Assembly (NCBI GenBank): GCA_007133255.1
Contig: SLMY01000244.1
Location: 1-10,961 of the forward strand
Direction of reading: 5' to 3'
DNA from: Clostridiales bacterium
GTDB lineage: Bacteria; Bacillota; Clostridia; Saccharofermentanales; UBA5734
DNA: 10,961 nt
The translations under genes were made by a program, and so were the position numbers. The notes beneath the pieces were generated by a model. That model saw nothing but the letters and a program-made list of their open reading frames with translations. It did not search any database and was not told where the DNA came from. How positions within the stretch are numbered: the first letter of the stretch is position 1; every line of letters begins with the position of its first letter. Below are positions 6,610-10,961 of the stretch, piece by piece.

Positions 6610-8748
6610 ATGTCAATTGGACTTGGGTTAGATACTGGCGGCACCTATACAGACGGTGTTATTTATCAATTTCAGAACAGGCAAATTATGCAAAAGGCAA
6701 AAGCTTTAACTCGAAAAGACGATCTTAAAGCTGGTATTCTGGAGGTTCTGGACCAGATGTCTCCAGATCTGCTTGCCCGTGCTGAACTGGTTTCTTTGTC
6801 AACAACCCTCGCGACGAACGCCTGTGTAGAAGGTAAGGGCTGCCGGGCAAAACTGGTTCTGATTGGTTTTGATCGCAGAATTATTGAACGATATGGTTCA
6901 GAGACAGGCCTGCCTGAAGCCGCGCAGATTCTGTTCATCGAAGGCGGTCACCTGCAATCAGGGCAGGCCGCGAGAGAACCTGACTGGTCTGTACTCACAA
7001 AAGCCGTGAATACGCAAGATCACCAGACTGAAGCGTACGCGGTTGTTGAACTCTGGGGCGTCAGAAATCCAGCTTTCGAGAATAAAGCTCGTGATGTGAT
7101 CCGCGGGCTATCTGATAAACCGGTTGTCTGCGGCCATGAAATAACCGGTGAACTAAACTCATTAAAACGAGCCGCCAGCGCTTTGCTGAATGCCCGGCTT
7201 CTGCCGCTGATCAGCGAATTTCTGGACGCGATCAAGCACAGTCTGGAAGAAAGAAAGATTCAGGCGCCCATAGTCATTGTCCGGGGCGACGGCAGTTTAA
7301 TGTCAGAATCATTCGCCAGACTTAAACCGGTTGAGACCTTACTCTGCGGCCCGGCAGCCAGTATTGCCGGCGGCATGAACCTGACCAGCCAGAAAGACGC
7401 GGTTATTGTTGATATGGGTGGCACGACAAGTGATCTGGCGCTGGTTCGGGACGGACATCCTCAGCTGGCTGTCGGCGGGGCACGTGTGGGTGCTTTTCAG
7501 ACCGGCATATACTCCGTCCATATTCATACCGCCGGACTGGGCGGTGACAGTATGATCCGCCACAGCAAGAATACTGTTTTAACGATCGGTCCTCGCCGGG
7601 CTGTACCGCTGTCATGGGCGGCCTGGCGCTGGCCGGCGGTTATAGACAGGCTGCAGGTGATTAAAAGCAGTGAACAGCAGCATACACAACCACTGGCCGA
7701 AATACTCTTTCTGGTAAAGACCCCAGATCTTACTTATTTAAGCGATGAAGAAAAACGGCTGTGCGAAGCGCTGGCAGATGGACCGCTCGATATCGCGGTG
7801 CTGGCTGCCAGAAGCAAAACCTCAATCTACTCACTGCCTGCTGACCGTCTTGAGAAACAAGGTCTGCTGATGCGCAGCGCGCTGACACCAACAGATATTA
7901 TGCATATCGACGGCGGATACAAACCCTGGAGCACAAAAGCCGCGCTGCTCGCTGCCGACATCATGGCCTTTCAGATAGGTGTCAGCCGCAGGCAGTTAAT
8001 CAGGCACGTAAAGGATATGATCAGGGAATCATTATACCTGCACATTATTGAAATGATGCTGGCTTCTGAATATTCAGATTTGAAACCCTGTTTTCAGCCG
8101 GATGATACTTTTCACAAAATGGCCAGAAAAAGCTTTAGCGAAACAGCCTCTGCAGAGATCGGACTTAAAATGGATGATTTTGATCTGCCGCGAAAACCAG
8201 ACGATTCGTTACAATTCTTGACTGCCAGACCTAAGCTTCATGTCCCTCTGATTGGCATCGGCGCTCCGGTACATCTTTATCTGCCAGACGTCGCTGCGGC
8301 TCTCGAAACTGAATGTATCATCCCTGAACACGCCGAGGTGGCCAACGCTGTGGGCGCGATCACCAGTCATATCAAGGTTGAGGAAACCGTACTGATCAAA
8401 CCCGTCTACTCACCCGGCGGCATCACCGGCTATCAGGCTTATGCGGCTGACAGCAGCCAGTCATTTACGTCCTATGATCTTGCTTTAACGTGGGCAAAGG
8501 AAGAAGCCTATAAGCAGGCAAGGCTTACAGCTAAGAGAAGAGGCGCCAAAAAAATATCAGTAGAAGTTGAGACAGACCGGCGGGAAGCGCCTTACAGGAT
8601 CGCGGATCTTGATGATACCGAAGGTAATGCGTCTGATGACAGTCAGTCACAGGACAGTCAAAAAGATGACGCGATTACAAAAAGCTCGTTAATTTTTCTG
8701 GAAACGATTGTCAGAGCCAGCGCCAGCGGACCAGCTAGAGAAAGTTAA
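6610..8748 (+). CDS. Hydantoinase/oxoprolinase family protein, HyuA/AcxA-like ATPase subunit
   Basis: The 712-residue protein has the ASKHA-type ATP-binding motifs of the hydantoinase A/oxoprolinase family: LGLDTGGTYTDG at the N-terminus, SLSTTLATNACVEG (about 62-75), LCGPAASIAGG, VDMGGTTSDLAL (267-278), HTAGLGGDS (306-314), and late IGIGAPVHLYLP (548-559) and IPEHAEVANAVGAI (571-584). Relatives use ATP to open cyclic amides or activate substrates (5-oxoproline, N-methylhydantoin, acetone), usually with a HyuB-type partner, which is absent here. Residues 377-432 look like an inserted winged helix. Near the C-terminus an acidic, Ser/Gln-rich linker (about 666-687) precedes a final hydrophobic strand. 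The start at 6610 has GGAGG (6600-6604) 5 bases upstream. An upstream in-frame extension to 6520 would add a hydrophobic stretch but has no ribosome binding site. The exporter gene follows after 47 bases, so the two are probably co-transcribed. Substrate unknown. Confidence 0.88.
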   Translation: MSIGLGLDTGGTYTDGVIYQFQNRQIMQKAKALTRKDDLKAGILEVLDQMSPDLLARAELVSLSTTLATNACVEGKGCRAKLVLIGFDRRIIERYGSETGLPEAAQILFIEGGHLQSGQAAREPDWSVLTKAVNTQDHQTEAYAVVELWGVRNPAFENKARDVIRGLSDKPVVCGHEITGELNSLKRAASALLNARLLPLISEFLDAIKHSLEERKIQAPIVIVRGDGSLMSESFARLKPVETLLCGPAASIAGGMNLTSQKDAVIVDMGGTTSDLALVRDGHPQLAVGGARVGAFQTGIYSVHIHTAGLGGDSMIRHSKNTVLTIGPRRAVPLSWAAWRWPAVIDRLQVIKSSEQQHTQPLAEILFLVKTPDLTYLSDEEKRLCEALADGPLDIAVLAARSKTSIYSLPADRLEKQGLLMRSALTPTDIMHIDGGYKPWSTKAALLAADIMAFQIGVSRRQLIRHVKDMIRESLYLHIIEMMLASEYSDLKPCFQPDDTFHKMARKSFSETASAEIGLKMDDFDLPRKPDDSLQFLTARPKLHVPLIGIGAPVHLYLPDVAAALETECIIPEHAEVANAVGAITSHIKVEETVLIKPVYSPGGITGYQAYAADSSQSFTSYDLALTWAKEEAYKQARLTAKRRGAKKISVEVETDRREAPYRIADLDDTEGNASDDSQSQDSQKDDAITKSSLIFLETIVRASASGPARES

Positions 8749-8795
8749 TCTGAGAAAAAAACGTATAGAAACTTACAGAAAGACAGGATGTACAC

Positions 8796-9554
8796 ATGAC
8801 AACCCTTTTACAATTTTTTGATGTTAGCCTTTTTCAGCTGATCGCGCTGCTGACAGTCGCCTTACTGGTTGGCATGGGAAAGGCCGGGCTCAGCAGTACC
8901 GTTATTGTCGCGATACCGATTCTGGCCGCCATTTGGGGCGGTCGCCAGTCGAGTGGACTGATGCTGCTTTTCCTGCTGACCGGTGATCTGTTCGCTGTCA
9001 GAGTGTACTATAAAGGCGCGCGATGGGATGAGATTAAGAACCTGCTGCCCGCCGCGCTGGCAGGTATTCTGCTGGGCGGCCTGACTGGACACTTGATTAA
9101 CGATCAGCAGTTTAAGTACCTGATCGCTGTTTTTGTCCTGATCTGCCTGATTCTGATGCTGTATCAAGGTTATAAAGGCGCCGATTTCAAAGTCCCGCAT
9201 AATCAGTTCTTTATTATTCTCATTGGTATGCTAAGCGGGTTTTCATCTATGGTCGGCAACGCGGCTGGCCCCATTTTCGCTGTTTATCTGCTGGCGATCG
9301 GCCTGAATAAGAAAAACTTTTTAGGCACAGCTGCTGTCTTTTTCTTTATTATCAATCTGGTCAAACTGCCCATTCAAGTATTCGTCTGGCAAAGTATTAC
9401 CTGGCAGCTGGCTCTGCTGATTGTGCTGATGGCACCTCTTGTTTATCTTGGAATCAGGATCGGTGTTTTCCTGATACGAAGAATGAATGAAAGAACCTTT
9501 CGCTACCTGATGATCGCTATGACTTTTGTCGCGTCAATCCGCCTGTTCTTCTAG
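8796..9554 (+). CDS. TauE/SafE-family membrane anion exporter
   Basis: The 252-residue integral membrane protein has about eight hydrophobic segments (roughly 12-31, 33-49, 52-71, 80-101, 105-125, 137-169, 175-198 and 203-227, with a last one at 233-252). The two family signatures lie at matching places in the two internal halves: GMGKAGLSST (26-35) and GMLSGFSSMVGNAAGPIFAVYL (144-165). Members export sulfite, sulfoacetate, sulfolactate or other small organic anions. AGGA lies 7 bases before the ATG at 8796. The 47-base gap after the hydantoinase-like gene holds no terminator, so it likely shares that transcript. Exporting an anionic end product of the neighbouring enzymes is a reasonable inference; the family does not say which anion. 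Confidence 0.9.
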   Translation: MTTLLQFFDVSLFQLIALLTVALLVGMGKAGLSSTVIVAIPILAAIWGGRQSSGLMLLFLLTGDLFAVRVYYKGARWDEIKNLLPAALAGILLGGLTGHLINDQQFKYLIAVFVLICLILMLYQGYKGADFKVPHNQFFIILIGMLSGFSSMVGNAAGPIFAVYLLAIGLNKKNFLGTAAVFFFIINLVKLPIQVFVWQSITWQLALLIVLMAPLVYLGIRIGVFLIRRMNERTFRYLMIAMTFVASIRLFF

Positions 9555-9579
9555 AATACATCTATTTCAACACCAGTCC

Positions 9580-9616
9580 TTGCCGTGTCAGATAATCTGA
9601 TAAAATGATAGTATCA
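9580..9616 (+). promoter_or_regulatory. Candidate promoter with two embedded palindromes, upstream of the LarA-like gene
   Basis: TTGCCG (9580-9585) and TAAAAT (9601-9606) resemble -35 and -10 boxes, but at a short 15-base spacing. The spacer holds the perfect 13-bp palindrome TCAGATAATCTGA (9588-9600), and the 11-bp palindrome TGATAGTATCA (9606-9616) starts at the last base of the -10 box. Both half-site types recur in the divergent region at 6391-6445. The remainder of the 159-base gap (9617-9713) holds only a weak CCAGC/GCTGG repeat (9631-9635, 9668-9672) and the ribosome binding site. A short promoter spacer filled by a palindrome is also the layout of MerR-type promoters, though those spacers are usually longer (19-20). 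Confidence 0.4.
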
Positions 9617-9713
9617 ATATAGGAGAGTTTCCAGCTTTAGGCTGATCAATACTATTTAAAAGAAGACGCTGGTAAATAAATGTGCCGACAGCTGCGGCAG
9701 ACAGGAGAAAATC

Positions 9714-10961
9714 ATGGATACATTAATGCTATACAGAATAAGTCAATCCTTTCCAGATCGCCATCTGCACGATATTGAACAAACGATGCGAGATGAGTTG
9801 AGGCATGTTGATTCTGATATCAAGCCCGGAATGCGGATTGCCATAACGGTCGGCAGCCGTGGTATCGCGAATCTGAGCAGAATTGTAAAAGCACTGGTTG
9901 AGGAATTGAAAAGCAGAAAGGCCATTCCCTTTATTATACCGGCCATGGGCAGTCATGGCGGCGCGACTGCTGAAGGCCAGAAAGAAGTACTGGCCGGGTA
10001 TGGTATCACAGAAAAGGACATGGGTGTACCGATTCAGGCTTCTATGGATGTTGTCTCACTGCCTCCCGGTGATTTGCCCCTGACCTTATATCAGGACCGG
10101 ATCGCACACGAAGCAGATGGGATTATCCTGCTGAACAGAATAAAAGTGCATACCGATTTTCATGGTGAATATGAAAGCGGACTGATGAAAATGTCTGTCA
10201 TTGGCCTGGGTAAACATGCTCAGGCAAAAGCTATTCATCAGTATGGCGCGCCCGGTCTTCGCGACCTGGTTCCCAGGGCTGCCAGGCAGATTATCAAGAC
10301 CAGTCAAATTATACTGGGCATTGGGATCGTTGAAAACGCCTATGACCAGACCATGCTGATCAAAGCGATTCCAGCAGCCGAAATTGAGCGCGAAGAACCA
10401 AAGCTGCTCAGCATCTGCCGCCAGAATATGCCGCGTCTGCCCGTTGACTCTATTGACGCGCTGATTGTCGACCGAATCGGAAAAGATATCAGCGGAACCG
10501 GTATGGACACTAATATCATCGGCCGCATGCGCATACGAGGCGAGGAAGAACCCGCTGTGCCCGATATCAATAAGCTGATCGTCTGTGATCTGTCGGATTC
10601 AGCGTATGGCAACGCTGCCGGTATGGGGCTGGCGGATTTTACCACAAAAAAACTGCAGTCAAAAATCAATTTCGCTGCTACCTATGAGAATATTCTGACA
10701 AGCATTTTCACAGAACGGGGCAAAATGCCGATTGTCGCTGAGACAGACCTGCAGGCTTTTGAACACGCGGTACGTACATGGGGAAAAACAAAGATTGCTG
10801 ACGCGTTCGTAATCCGTATGCTCGACACGCTGCATCTGGATACACTGTATGTCTCACAGGCTGTATATCAGCAAGTTAAAGACAACTCGGGTATAAAGCT
10901 TCTGGACGGCCCGCATCCGGCCTTCACACCAGATGGACAGCTGAACCCTTTCAGATTGTGA
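9714..10961 (+). CDS. LarA-like (DUF2088) alpha-hydroxyacid racemase/epimerase homologue
   Basis: The 415-residue protein ends exactly at the window edge with TGA. It matches the lactate racemase LarA superfamily in layout: an N-terminal domain with GSRG (47-50), PAMGSHGGATAEG (76-88, His81), NRIKVHTDFHGEYESGLMKM (141-160, His146 and Lys159) and GKHAQAKAIH (166-175), then a second alpha/beta domain. In LarA a lysine carries the nickel-pincer nucleotide (NPN) cofactor and nearby histidines act as nickel ligand and acid/base. Lys159 and His81, 146, 168 and 175 are the candidates here (inference by pattern, not alignment). Characterised relatives racemise or epimerise C2 of 2-hydroxy acids, including sugar acids. 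The cofactor genes larB, larC and larE are not in the window. AGGAG (9703-9707) lies 6 bases before the ATG. A candidate promoter at 9580-9606 suggests it can be transcribed apart from the exporter gene. Confidence 0.82.
   Translation: MDTLMLYRISQSFPDRHLHDIEQTMRDELRHVDSDIKPGMRIAITVGSRGIANLSRIVKALVEELKSRKAIPFIIPAMGSHGGATAEGQKEVLAGYGITEKDMGVPIQASMDVVSLPPGDLPLTLYQDRIAHEADGIILLNRIKVHTDFHGEYESGLMKMSVIGLGKHAQAKAIHQYGAPGLRDLVPRAARQIIKTSQIILGIGIVENAYDQTMLIKAIPAAEIEREEPKLLSICRQNMPRLPVDSIDALIVDRIGKDISGTGMDTNIIGRMRIRGEEEPAVPDINKLIVCDLSDSAYGNAAGMGLADFTTKKLQSKINFAATYENILTSIFTERGKMPIVAETDLQAFEHAVRTWGKTKIADAFVIRMLDTLHLDTLYVSQAVYQQVKDNSGIKLLDGPHPAFTPDGQLNPFRL

Noticed and set aside
1..10961. Search for CRISPR arrays, tRNA/rRNA genes, insertion sequences, integrase or attachment sites, and defence genes
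   Set aside because: No spaced direct repeats, tRNA-like clover-leaf sequence, transposase motifs or phage/defence proteins were seen; the window reads as metabolic chromosomal DNA.

Overview
The window reads as chromosomal DNA from a Gram-positive, Firmicutes-like bacterium of roughly balanced base composition. Support for this: strong AGGAG/GGAGG ribosome binding sites at sensible spacing before nearly every gene, a GYF_2-domain membrane protein, a MocR-type regulator, and a GH13_8 ('eukaryotic-type') glycogen branching enzyme, a combination I associate with Clostridia/Erysipelotrichia-like lineages. The exact taxon is not determinable from what I can see. Coding density is high. No RNA genes, insertion sequences or CRISPR arrays are visible, and no gene-free stretch exceeds about 240 bases.

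Left part (1-5131): the 3' two thirds or so of a D-2-hydroxyacid dehydrogenase gene on the plus strand converges on a minus-strand run of three genes. In transcription order these are a GYF_2 single-pass membrane protein (5131-4466), a GntR/aminotransferase fusion regulator of the MocR family (4446-2995, 19 bases downstream), and a glucan branching enzyme (2897-861). The ~90-base convergent gap holds two overlapping inverted repeats, one of them a candidate terminator. The MocR protein has arginine where the family has its PLP-binding lysine.

Right part (5263-10961): a set that looks like organic-acid or acid-sugar metabolism. An enolase-superfamily (mandelate-racemase group) dehydratase-like enzyme on the minus strand is divergent from a plus-strand series: a stand-alone hydantoinase/oxoprolinase-A ATPase, a TauE/SafE-family exporter, and a LarA-like (DUF2088) alpha-hydroxyacid racemase/epimerase homologue. 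The divergent intergenic region (6376-6609) and the one before the LarA homologue (9555-9713) both hold promoter-like boxes and short palindromes built from the same half-sites (TGATA/TATCA and CAGAT/ATCTG). This suggests, without proving, one shared regulator.

Working model (inference): the dehydratase, LarA-type epimerase, ATP-dependent hydantoinase-like enzyme and anion exporter, perhaps with the D-2-hydroxyacid dehydrogenase at the left edge, process an uncommon hydroxy acid, with TauE exporting an anionic end product. I cannot name the substrate. The combination, together with an unusual K-x-H motif in the dehydratase, is the best candidate here for an uncharacterised pathway.
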